This document shows positions 31,984-39,795 of a DNA stretch of 40,332 nucleotides, in pieces. The position numbers and the translations under genes were made by a program. This DNA comes from Streptomyces sp. NBRC 110035 (GTDB taxonomy: Bacteria; Actinomycetota; Actinomycetes; Streptomycetales; Streptomycetaceae). The stretch covers positions 112,907 to 153,238 of the forward strand of contig NZ_BBNN01000034.1 of NCBI RefSeq assembly GCF_000829695.1. The letters run 5' to 3'. The notes under the pieces are model-generated. The model was not told the origin of the DNA and did not search any database. It saw nothing but the letters and a program-made list of their open reading frames with translations. How positions within the stretch are numbered: the stretch's first letter is position 1; each line of letters opens with the position of its first letter.

Positions 31984-32972
31984 GCGCAGACTCCTTGTGA
32001 ACGAGCGGCCCCTGTGACCGCCGAGGGCACGAGTCTTCGTGGTGTGGAGGACAGGTTGTGTCCGCTTCTCCGGGAGGGCGGGAACGGGAGCGGGGGTGCA
32101 CGCGCCGGGAGGGAAAGACCCCGGGCGGCGCGAACGCGTCGATCGCCTCACGGTGGTCCCGCCGGCAGCCACCCGCTTCGGCGTCCGGTCCGGAGGCGAC
32201 GGCTCGATCCGCGCCCACGGCGCGTCGGCCCGGTCCGGCTTGCTCCGCCTGCTGGAGCCGCTGTGTCCGGCGGACGGACCCGAAATAATCGCCGTATGGC
32301 GCGTATTCGTCACCTCGCCTCCTGCGCATCATAAGGAAGGGCGCGGCGCCTCCCTTTGCCGGCAATGCGGCCACGGGAACCAAGAGGGTGGCTGATCCTC
32401 CCGGCATGCCGTCTTCCCGGCATGCCGTCCTGCGCAGCCGCGACGGTAAGGAGGGCGTCGGCCGCCATTGCGCCCGGTGGTGTCCGCCGGGTAAGGGTCC
32501 GCGGTCTTTGGTCCGGCGTCACCGTCCCTGCTGCCGGGGTGTTCGCGGCGTCCGCCGGTGCGCACTGCGGTGGGCGAGGCCCCGCTGCCCGGCCGTCGTG
32601 CCTGCAGCGGTCACGGGCGGGCTCCGGACTCCGTCGCGTCGCACGGGAGGCCGGCCGGACCCGCCGTTCGAAGGCAGTGACAATGCCCTCGCCGGATTTT
32701 ACGGCGACCCCGTCATTGGTGACCGGTAACGCCCGAACAAGCCCAGGAGGCGCCCATACCAGGGATTGTGCGAAAACAAGACACTCTCCTCGGCGAAACG
32801 CCTGTGCCGCTGGGTTTCGGTCATATTCACTGCATCGAGCGCGCGCTAACAAGATCGCCTGAGAAGTGCAGGAACGCGAGTCGCTTGTACCTGTCATGCG
32901 TCTCGCGAATGATCGCTTCTGTTCGGGCCCGGTGCCGTCCGCCGCGCCAGGTGGGGCGAAGTGGGAGGGCAT
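31984..32972. other. 989-bp region without a convincing gene
   Basis: Open frames here lack homology, ribosome sites and the third-position GC bias of neighbours. It contains a pair of GGCATGCC palindromes and AT-richer segments near 32690-32900. It separates the conserved-type genes from the 33-39 kb biosynthetic locus and may hold promoters for the latter. Confidence 0.5.
32403..32426. repeat. Twin GGCATGCC palindromes, 16 bp apart
   Basis: GGCATGCC at 32403-32410 and 32419-32426 in the repeat CCCGGCATGCCGTC. Two self-complementary octamers in register could be an operator, but no adjacent gene makes the target clear. Confidence 0.45.
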
Positions 32973-33981
32973 GTGACGCAGGTGCTGGACGTGGCCGACG
33001 CCATCAGTGATCTTCCTGAAGCGGTACCTCTGCGACGGGCTTTCGATCCCGAGCTCTTGCAGAGAGACCTCGACTCACTGGGCGACCGCACGTGGGGTGC
33101 TCAGCAGTCGGTCGTGGACGGGGGGAGACCTCACTGATCCAGCGGAGATCGACTGGCGGTGCCTGGCTCTCCGCAGTCCCGCGGGCGACCCCGGCCGCAC
33201 CGACCCGGGAGGGCCCGGGACCGACGGGTTCGCGGACACCCCGTGGCTCAGGCGCACACCGTACATGGCCGGGGTGCTCGCCTCCCTGCCCACTTCTCTG
33301 CGCTGTGCCCGGTTGATGTCCCTGGCCCCGGGAGTGGAGGTCCCGGAGCACCGCGACACGCCGACCGGGTTCCTCTACGGCTTCGTACGGCTCCATGTGC
33401 CGATTCGCACCAACCCCGGTGCTGTGCTTCGCATCGACGGCAAGGAGCACCGCTGGCAGCCCGGCCACCTGTGGTACGGCGACTTCAGCCGCCCGCACAG
33501 CGTCGTGAACACCGGCAGCCGGCCGCGTGTCCACCTCGTCGTCGACTGCGTCGTCACCCCTGAACTGCTGGATCTGTTTCCCGAGGACTTCCTGCAGCGC
33601 GTCCCCTTGAGCGACGTGGCGTTCTCGCGCCCCGAGATACCCCTGCGCCCGTTCGGGCTGGCCGACTTCCAGTGCACGCTGACCGTGCCGCCCTGCTTCC
33701 TGCGCCTGGACGAGCCGGTCGCCGACCACGGGGAACGGGACCTGGACGCCCGGGTGGTCGCCAAGCACGGTCGCCTGGTGCTGGACATCGGCGACGGGCC
33801 CGACTTCGGCCTGATCCATGTGGGCGGCGGTGAGTTCCGCCTCCAAGGCTGGATCGAGGAACGCGGCATGCACCTGGGGCTTTCCAGCAGTCCCCCGCGT
33901 GCCGTCTTCTTCTCACGGCGTGGACGCCACCACCAGAGCGTCGAGCGCCCGGCCCGGCCGGCCCGCCCACCCGTGAGGTAG
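32973..33981 (+). pseudogene. Asp/Asn beta-hydroxylase-like Fe(II)/2-oxoglutarate dioxygenase, frameshifted
   Basis: GTG 32973 opens a frame (TQVLDVADAISDLPEAV ... QQSVVDGG) that stops at 33137; the rest (DLTDPAEIDWRCLALRSP onward) is in the next frame. One G too many in the six-G run at 33120-33125 explains it; removal restores a 335-aa protein. In the repaired numbering the metal triad is His126-x-Asp128 (PEHRDT) and His175 (RPHSVVN), with an Arg in RPRVHLVVD for 2-oxoglutarate. The fold matches aspartyl/asparaginyl hydroxylases and some free-amino-acid hydroxylases. The C-terminal 110 residues are a separate domain I do not recognise. It may tailor the peptide encoded downstream. Confidence 0.75.
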
Positions 33982-34117
33982 CACCGGCCCGACGAGGCCA
34001 CGGCCGGACACGGCCTCAGTCCGTGGCCGCCCCGCCCCGCCCCGCCCCAGAGCCCGCGGGGCGCTTCCCGCTGCACGTTCGGATGCGGCCCGCGTCCGCC
34101 CCGACAACCCGGTACCG

Positions 34118-34123
34118 AGGAGG
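34118..34123 (+). promoter_or_regulatory. Ribosome binding site of the first pentapeptide gene
   Basis: AGGAGG, 6 nt before ATG 34130. A perfect Shine-Dalgarno before so short a gene is the main sign that it is translated. Confidence 0.85.
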
Positions 34124-34129
34124 TGCGCC

Positions 34130-34147
34130 ATGCGCTACCTGCACTGA
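34130..34147 (+). CDS. bytA1: Biarylitide-type precursor pentapeptide MRYLH, copy 1
   Basis: Complete 18-bp gene: ATG CGC TAC CTG CAC TGA. It encodes Met-Arg-Tyr-Leu-His with no leader. Biarylitide precursors are leaderless pentapeptides of pattern M-x-Y-x-H (for example MRYYH); a dedicated P450 joins the Tyr and His side chains, and proteolysis leaves a cyclic tripeptide, here predicted Tyr-Leu-His. A P450 gene of the right size starts 190 bp downstream. The 148 bp before it holds a GCCCC-repeat (34024-34052). Confidence 0.88.
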   Translation: MRYLH

Positions 34148-34179
34148 TCTCCCGTACACCCGGTCCCGCCGACCAGCCG

Positions 34180-34185
34180 AGGAGG
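34180..34185 (+). promoter_or_regulatory. Ribosome binding site of the second pentapeptide gene
   Basis: AGGAGG, 4 nt before ATG 34190. Confidence 0.85.
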
Positions 34186-34189
34186 ACTC

Positions 34190-34207
34190 ATGCGCTACCT
34201 GCACTGA
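34190..34207 (+). CDS. bytA2: Biarylitide-type precursor pentapeptide MRYLH, copy 2
   Basis: Identical at all 18 bases to copy 1 and exactly 60 bp downstream. The ribosome sites agree (CCGAGGAGG) but the spacers differ, so this is a retained duplication rather than a simple tandem repeat of one unit. Doubling the precursor should raise substrate supply for the P450. Both copies run in the direction of the P450. Confidence 0.88.
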   Translation: MRYLH

Positions 34208-34337
34208 CGCGGACCACGACAGCCGGTGACCGAGCGGACACCCCGCCGGTCGCCGGCTGTCCCGGGGCGGCGGCGGACCGGTTCGGGCCGCCGCAGCCGA
34301 CTTCCACCCGTACCACCGATACGCGGGAGAACCGAGG

Positions 34338-35491
34338 ATGGACCTGTTCCGGCCGCTGGACGACGCGACCATCAACGATCCGCAGCCGATGTACCATCGT
34401 CTCCGGTCGGCCGAACCGGTCCACTGGTACGCGCCGTTGAGCGCCTGGGTGGTCAGCGGATACGACGACTGCCTGTTCGCCCTGCACCGCACCGACCTCT
34501 TCTCCTCCGACTGGCGGCGGCCGGTGCCGAGATCCCCGACAACCTGCTCAGCATCCAGACTCTGGACCCGCCGGAGCACGGTGCCGTACACCGCGTGCTG
34601 ATGGACGCCTACCGGCGCCAGGACTTCGCCGCCCTCAGGACGAAGCTGGAGGACCTGGCGGACGAACTCCTCGTCAGGCTGTCCGCACAGCCGTCCTTCG
34701 ACCTGGTCGAGTCCTTCACCGCCCCGCTGTCCTTCGCGGCGGTGGCTGCGCTGTTCGGAGTTCCCGACGCCGACGAGAAGAACATCGTCGCCTGGTCCGA
34801 GGCGATCGTCGCGGCCATGGACTCCGGCCTCACCCCGGAAGCCGCCGCCCCCGGAACGCGGGCCCGCGACAAGCTCAGCGAGGAGGTCTCACGCTGGCTC
34901 GACGGCGAGCCGGACACCGGTCTGCTCGCGGATCTGCGGCGGGCCGAAGCGGCGCAGAGCATCTCCCGCGACATGATCCTCAACACCCTGCGTGCCATGC
35001 TCCACGCCGGGTACGCCCCGACGAGCCGGTTCGTCGCGGCTTCCGCACTGGCTCTGCTGCGCACCCCGGGGGCGTGGAAGGAACTCCAGGCCACCGGCGT
35101 GACCGAGAACGCGCTCAAGGAACTGCTGCGGCACTCCGGCCCCGTACAGGCCGTCGCCCGCGTGTGCACCCAGGACGTGGAACTGGGAGGTCGCCTCCTT
35201 CGAGGAGGAAGCGACGTGATCCTCCTGATCGCTGCCGCGAACCGCGATCCCCGTCAGTTTCCGCAACCCGACGAACTGGACCTCACCCGCACCCCGAACC
35301 ACAACCTGGGGTTCGGCTGGGGCGCGCACGCGTGTGCGGGCGCCTCACTGGCCCGCTTGACGTGCGCCGTCGCGCTGGGCGCCCTCCTGCGGCACACCCC
35401 GCGGCTGAGGCTCGCCGGAGAGCCGGTCCACTGGCGTCACGCCACCCTGCGCGGGCTCCGCACGCTGCCGGTGAGCGGGGGTGCCGCGTGA
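34338..35491 (+). pseudogene. bytO: Cytochrome P450, predicted biarylitide cross-linking enzyme, frameshifted
   Basis: The N-terminal 60 residues (DLFRPLDDATINDPQPMYHR, FALHRTDLFSSDWRR) and the rest (AGAEIPDNLLSIQTLDPPEH onward) lie in different frames. One base is missing in the GC run near 34515-34520; adding it gives a 384-aa bacterial P450. Repaired numbering: ExxR at 262-265 (KELLRHSG), heme Cys333 in FGWGAHACAG. The I-helix has HAGYAPTS (223-230) without the usual acid-Thr pair. Length and position next to the precursors fit the biarylitide P450s, which couple Tyr to His. It is immediately followed by a methyltransferase overlapping by 4 bp. Confidence 0.82.
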
Positions 35492-36174
35492 GCCCTCTCG
35501 GTACCGGTACCTCCTCCGACGGCGGCCCGGTGGCACCGGACGGCAGCCCCGTCGGCCTGTACCGTTCGTTCCCTCCCGGCGGGGAACCGGCGCTCATCCA
35601 CGGAGCGGTCCCTCCCGGATGCGCCGTACTCGAACTCGGCTGCGGAGCAGGCAGGATCACCCACGCGCTCGTAGACCTCGGGCACCCCGTGGTCGCGGTC
35701 GACCAGAGCGCCGACATGCTCGCCTGCGTGCGGGGTGCCACACGCGTCCACGCCGACATCGAGGAACTCGACCTGCCGCGGGAGTTCCCCGCTGTGGTTC
35801 TCGCCGGCTTCCTGGTCAACACCATCGTTCCCGGCCAGCGGGAAGCCTTCCTGGCCACCTGCAGACGGCACGTCGCGGACGACGGCGTCGTGCTCGTCCA
35901 GCGGACCTCTCCGCACTGGGCCGCGTCATTGCGGCCCGGCCGGGAGCACCGGTCCGGCGAGTTCCTGATCACCGTCACAGAGGCCCGGCTGGAGGACGGC
36001 TTCCTGCACGCAGCCCAGGCATGCCGCCGCGGCGAAACGACGTGGACCCACGCGTGGACCGACCTCGTCCACTCCGACGAAGACATGGAGAAGCTGGCCA
36101 CTTCCGCCGGACTGTTCCTGGACCGGTGGCTCGACGAGGAACGGGAGTGGGCACTGCTTCGCCCCACCGACTAG
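35488..36174 (+). CDS. SAM-dependent methyltransferase of the biarylitide-type locus
   Basis: 228 aa, class I Rossmann methyltransferase: motif I VLELGCGAGRITHALVDLG (Glu49-Gly55), acidic end of strand 2 in VVAVDQSADML, and VHADIEELDLP. The GTG start overlaps the P450 stop (GTGA), so the two are translationally coupled. That placement suggests it methylates the cross-linked peptide, for example at nitrogen or at a Tyr/His side chain; the site is not predictable from sequence. It ends tail-to-tail with the MFS gene, overlapping by 4 bp. Confidence 0.85.
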   Translation: MSPLGTGTSSDGGPVAPDGSPVGLYRSFPPGGEPALIHGAVPPGCAVLELGCGAGRITHALVDLGHPVVAVDQSADMLACVRGATRVHADIEELDLPREFPAVVLAGFLVNTIVPGQREAFLATCRRHVADDGVVLVQRTSPHWAASLRPGREHRSGEFLITVTEARLEDGFLHAAQACRRGETTWTHAWTDLVHSDEDMEKLATSAGLFLDRWLDEEREWALLRPTD

Positions 36175-37517
36175 AAGGCCGTCCCCGCCGGATCCCCGCC
36201 GGATCCCCGCCGGGTCACGAAGGCGACCGCTCGGCGGGTGCGTCCGTGTTCCCCGTACTGAACCGACCGGTGCGCCCGTGCGGCTAGAGGCGCACGGGCG
36301 CACACCACGACACCGGCCAGTCCCAGGACTCCGGCCCCCGCGACTACGAGGTGAGCGGGCAGGAACTCGGCCGTGGCGCCGGCCGCGGCGAACCCGACGC
36401 CCTGACCGATCATGAGCCCCGCCATGGTGATCGTGAGCGCCCTGCCCCGCAACTCCTCGGGCGTGGCGTCCAGCACACGCTGGTCCAGCCCCATCGCGTA
36501 GGTGAATCCGAATCCGCACACCACCAGCAGGAGTGTCGCCGGGACGAGCCCGGGGGCGAAAACGAAGAACAGCAACGGCACGAACATCAGGCAGCCGAGC
36601 GGCAGCACCAGCCTGACGCGGGCACCGGGCCGCAGCAGCGTCCCCGCCAGGATCTCACCGATCACCGAACCCGCCGGCGCGGCGCCCAGCAGCAGGCCGG
36701 TCGCCGTGGAGCCGCCGCCCAACCGGTCGGCGTACGTGGCAGCCAGCGCCTCCGGCGCCACGACGAGCGTCGGCGGGAGCCACGTGAACAGCAGCAAGGG
36801 CCGCAGGCCGGGAACAGCGAACACCTGCCGAACACCACTCAACGAGGAACGCGTCACCGGCGAGCGGTCGGGCCCCTGACGAGCCGGCAGCCGCCGGGTA
36901 CCGAACCGGAGCATCAGCGCCGCGACCCCGAACCCCACCGACGCCAACAGCAGCGCCTGCGTGGACGTCAGAGCGATCAGCAGCACCCCTCCGGCAGCGA
37001 AGCCGATGATCTGAGTACTCTGCGACACCAGCCGCAGCAGAGAGCGGCCCAGGACGTATCCCGCACCCGACAGCAGATCCGGCAGGCTGGCCGCACGAGC
37101 CCCCTGGAACACCGGGGCAACGGTCCCCAGGACCAGCAGAAGGAGCAGGAGAACAGGGATCGGGGCCGACGGAACGGCCATGAGACCGACGACCGCGCAG
37201 CTGACGACCTGGCAGACCACGAGCACGTCACGGCTGGAATACCGGTCGGCGACCGCGGACAGGAACGTGGCGCCGAACAGACAGGGGGCGAAGCCCAGCG
37301 CGAAGGTCAGGAACGACAGCAGGGGAGACCTCGTCCGCTCGTACACCACCACCGAGAGCGTGATCTGGGTGGTCGCGTTGCCCAGCGTGGCGACGATCTG
37401 CGCGAGGAACATCACGCGGAACTCGGGGACGGCCAGAATCGACCGGCAGGTGGGGGACTTCGCAGTTCCCTGAGGGGCCGCGGCAGGGGAAGAGGAAGGA
37501 GAACTCTGCTGTGACAT
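36171..37517 (-). CDS. MFS transporter of the biarylitide-type locus
   Basis: 448 aa, twelve predicted helices of the major facilitator superfamily, with FLSAVADRYSSRDVLVVCQV (the MFS loop motif: A-D-R-x-x-x-R), LLRLVSQSTQIIGFAAGG and FTYAMGLDQRVLDATPEELRGRALT. It resembles drug/siderophore-type exporters. It points toward the methyltransferase gene and shares a divergent region with the regulator at 37646, so it is the likely product exporter under that regulator. ATG 37517 is preferred over the longer open frame. Confidence 0.88.
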   Translation of the reverse strand: MSQQSSPSSSPAAAPQGTAKSPTCRSILAVPEFRVMFLAQIVATLGNATTQITLSVVVYERTRSPLLSFLTFALGFAPCLFGATFLSAVADRYSSRDVLVVCQVVSCAVVGLMAVPSAPIPVLLLLLLVLGTVAPVFQGARAASLPDLLSGAGYVLGRSLLRLVSQSTQIIGFAAGGVLLIALTSTQALLLASVGFGVAALMLRFGTRRLPARQGPDRSPVTRSSLSGVRQVFAVPGLRPLLLFTWLPPTLVVAPEALAATYADRLGGGSTATGLLLGAAPAGSVIGEILAGTLLRPGARVRLVLPLGCLMFVPLLFFVFAPGLVPATLLLVVCGFGFTYAMGLDQRVLDATPEELRGRALTITMAGLMIGQGVGFAAAGATAEFLPAHLVVAGAGVLGLAGVVVCARAPLAARAHRSVQYGEHGRTRRAVAFVTRRGSGGDPAGTAF

Positions 37518-37645
37518 GGCCGCAGCATCACGGGACACGGCGCCACGGCTCAATCGATTCGGACATACTCGAAACCGCCGGGGAACCAGAGGGAGGGAAA
37601 CACCAGGCGGAGGCAGTCCTCAGGCGGAGGGAGCCAGGAGAGCGT

Positions 37646-38659
37646 ATGGCGGTGCAACTCCTGGTGGAGACCGAGGACCTGCTCCGGTGCCGCTTCGCGC
37701 TCTCGCCCCTCTGGGAGACCGTGGCCGCGGTCCGCACCCTCGCCGACCCACGGCGCCAGGCGTACCACCTCCCCTGGGTACGGCAGGTGCGCCCGCTCGT
37801 CGACGATGCCGCGCTCGCTCCGCTGCTCACACTGCTGCCGCGTACGGGATACACCCCCGACTTCCTCACACCACCGCCCTCCGGCCCCATGGCGACCTTC
37901 GACGACGAGCTGGAGCAGGTGACCGCCACGCCCCTCGCCCAGGTGGAGGCGGAACTGCACCGATGCCTCCACGGGCCTGAACGCGGTGCCCCGCCGGACC
38001 GGGACCTCGCCGACCACCTGCTCGGCGACCCCGCGCACACCGTGGCCGAACTCGGCGCCCTGATCCGCCTGTGCTGGAACCGCCTGGTCGCCCCGCAGTG
38101 GGCACAGCTGCGCGACCTCCTGCACGCCGACATCGCGTTGCGCTCACAGCAGGTCGCCGCCGGCGGCTTCCAGCACATGCTCGGGGAACTGCACTCCTCC
38201 CTGCAGTGGCGCGAGGACCGCCGACTGGTGATCGCGACACCTCACCGCATCACCCGGCGCCTCAACGGCCGCGGCCTGCTCCTCCTGCCGAGCGTCTTCG
38301 TCTGGCCGGCCCTCACCGTCGTGGCCGAGCAGCCATGGCAGCCCACCGTCATCTACCCCGCCCGCGGGATCGGCGACCTGTGGCGCTCCACCACGGACAC
38401 CCACAGCACGAACGCCCTCGAGTGCCTCATCGGCCGCGCCCGGGCCCGCATCCTCAACGGCCTCGACCGGCCCACACCGACCAGCACCTTGGCCCGGACC
38501 CACGGCATGAGCCCTTCCACCGTGTCCGGGCACGTCTCCGCGCTGCGTCATGCGGGCCTGGTGCCGAGCCACCGCGTGGGACGCTTCACCTACCACGAAC
38601 GAACCGCTCTCGGCATCGCCCTGTCCGGCACACCCGGGGAGAGCTCGGGGATGCCGTGA
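37646..38659 (+). CDS. ArsR-like winged-helix regulator (DUF5937 type)
   Basis: 337 aa. The C-terminal ~70 residues are a winged helix-turn-helix (RARILNGLDRPTPTSTLARTHGMSPSTVSGHVSALRHAGLVPSHRVG), the N-terminal 260 residues the long DUF5937-like region found in this Streptomyces family (LLRCRFALSPLWETVAAVRTL). ATG 37646 follows GGAGGGAGCCAGGAG. It is divergent from the MFS gene across 128 bp that contain TCAATCGATT and CATACT elements, so control of the exporter is the simplest model. The inducer is unknown. Confidence 0.86.
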   Translation: MAVQLLVETEDLLRCRFALSPLWETVAAVRTLADPRRQAYHLPWVRQVRPLVDDAALAPLLTLLPRTGYTPDFLTPPPSGPMATFDDELEQVTATPLAQVEAELHRCLHGPERGAPPDRDLADHLLGDPAHTVAELGALIRLCWNRLVAPQWAQLRDLLHADIALRSQQVAAGGFQHMLGELHSSLQWREDRRLVIATPHRITRRLNGRGLLLLPSVFVWPALTVVAEQPWQPTVIYPARGIGDLWRSTTDTHSTNALECLIGRARARILNGLDRPTPTSTLARTHGMSPSTVSGHVSALRHAGLVPSHRVGRFTYHERTALGIALSGTPGESSGMP

Positions 38660-38778
38660 CGGGTGGCGTGCGCCGACTTCTCGGTTCGGGGCGGTCATGC
38701 TCGTCGGCGGTGCGTCGGCTGTGCTGGTTTCTGGTGACCGCGACCTTCCCCGTCCCCTCAGCCAGACTGCGTCCAGAA

Positions 38779-38803
38779 AGCGGCTCAGTAGTTCTGAGCC
38801 GCT
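38779..38803. terminator. Terminator between the regulator and the DUF397 gene
   Basis: AGCGGCTCAG-TAGTT-CTGAGCCGCT, a perfect 10-bp stem with a 5-nt loop between convergent genes. Confidence 0.85.
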
Positions 38804-38821
38804 CCATGCCTTGCCGTGGGA

Positions 38822-39052
38822 TCACGATCCGAGCGGGACCTCGAAGCCCCACTCATTTCGAATCGCCTGTACGAAGGGGTGCCAGGCCTCGTATCTCACC
38901 GAGACGGCCCGGCCCCCCGCGTTCTCCTTGGAGTCGCGTATGAGCACGCCATGCGTGACATGCGCGCATTCCATGCACTCAGTCGCGTTGCCGCCGCTGT
39001 ACGAGGACTTGAACCAGTTCAGCTCGATGCCGGGCTGATGGGCGACGGACAT
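38822..39052 (-). CDS. DUF397 protein
   Basis: 76 aa. LNWFKSSYSGGNATECMECAH, VLIRDSKENAG and VRYEAWHPFVQAIR are the DUF397 signature. Its ATG directly follows the TGA of the upstream DUF5753 gene and AAGGAG is nearby. In Streptomyces these pairs act as regulator plus small partner affecting development or antibiotic production; the detailed role of this one is unknown. Confidence 0.9.
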   Translation of the reverse strand: MSVAHQPGIELNWFKSSYSGGNATECMECAHVTHGVLIRDSKENAGGRAVSVRYEAWHPFVQAIRNEWGFEVPLGS

Positions 39053-39772
39053 TCACAGCTCCTTGCGGGCACGTTGGATCAGGGCGGAGGAAGCCTCCAT
39101 GTCCAACGCTTGTGCGCGGAGGTACTCGAACGCAAGTCTGTATCGCTCCAGTTCTTCCTCCTGCTCCAGGAAGAGCGAACCGGTGTGGAAGTCGACGTAG
39201 ACCACGTCGAGAGCTGACTCGGTGCCCCCGAGGATCACGAAGCTGCCGAGCGCCGCGGAGTGGGCGCCCTTGGAGAACGGCAGGATCTGAAGCGTGATGT
39301 GTGGGGACTCATTGGCCTCAAGCAGCCGGTCCAGCTGCTCCTTCATCGCCTCCGGTGATCCGACGACCCGGCGGATCACGGACTCGTCGAGGATCGCCCA
39401 CAGGCGGGGCGGCTTCGGTCGGGTGAGGATCTCCTGCCGCTTCATGCGGATGTCCACCAGCCGCTCGATCTCGGCCTGCTCCAGGGGAATCTCGTTGGCC
39501 TTCTGCAGAGCGGTGCTGTAGGCGCGGGTCTGGAGGAGGCCGGGGACGTAGACGCAGGAGAAGTGGTCCTCCCGTACGGCCTCGTCCTCCAGCGTGAGCA
39601 GCAGGTTCATGCTCTCTGGGATGGAATCGGCGAACGAACTCCACCAGCCTTGCTGCTTGGCGTCCTTGGCCAGCCGTACGACCTGAGTTCCGCAGAACTC
39701 TTCGCGGCCTAGGTCGCGAATCTGTGGGTTGACCTGCGCAAACGCATGCTGCAGCGCCGCCGGGGCGTGTGC
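39053..39772 (-). pseudogene. XRE/DUF5753 regulator missing its helix-turn-helix
   Basis: The DUF5753 region is intact (LLLTLEDEAVREDHFSCVYVPGLLQTRAYSTAL, KPPRLWAILDESVIRR, ITLQILPFSKGAHSA). The open frame runs up through KDAKQQGWWSSF, the usual link to the N-terminal DNA-binding domain, but stops at TAG 39773-39775, and no helix-turn-helix of about 60 residues is found. The break faces the transposase fragment, so an insertion or deletion probably removed the 5' end. ATG 39610 would give 185 aa without DNA-binding capacity. Confidence 0.8.
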
Positions 39773-39795
39773 CTAGGCGGTTGCGTTGTGCCTGG

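Noticed and set aside
32310..32972. 220-codon open frame on the minus strand in the gene-poor gap
   Set aside because: No domain, unusual composition, no ribosome site; coding bias absent.
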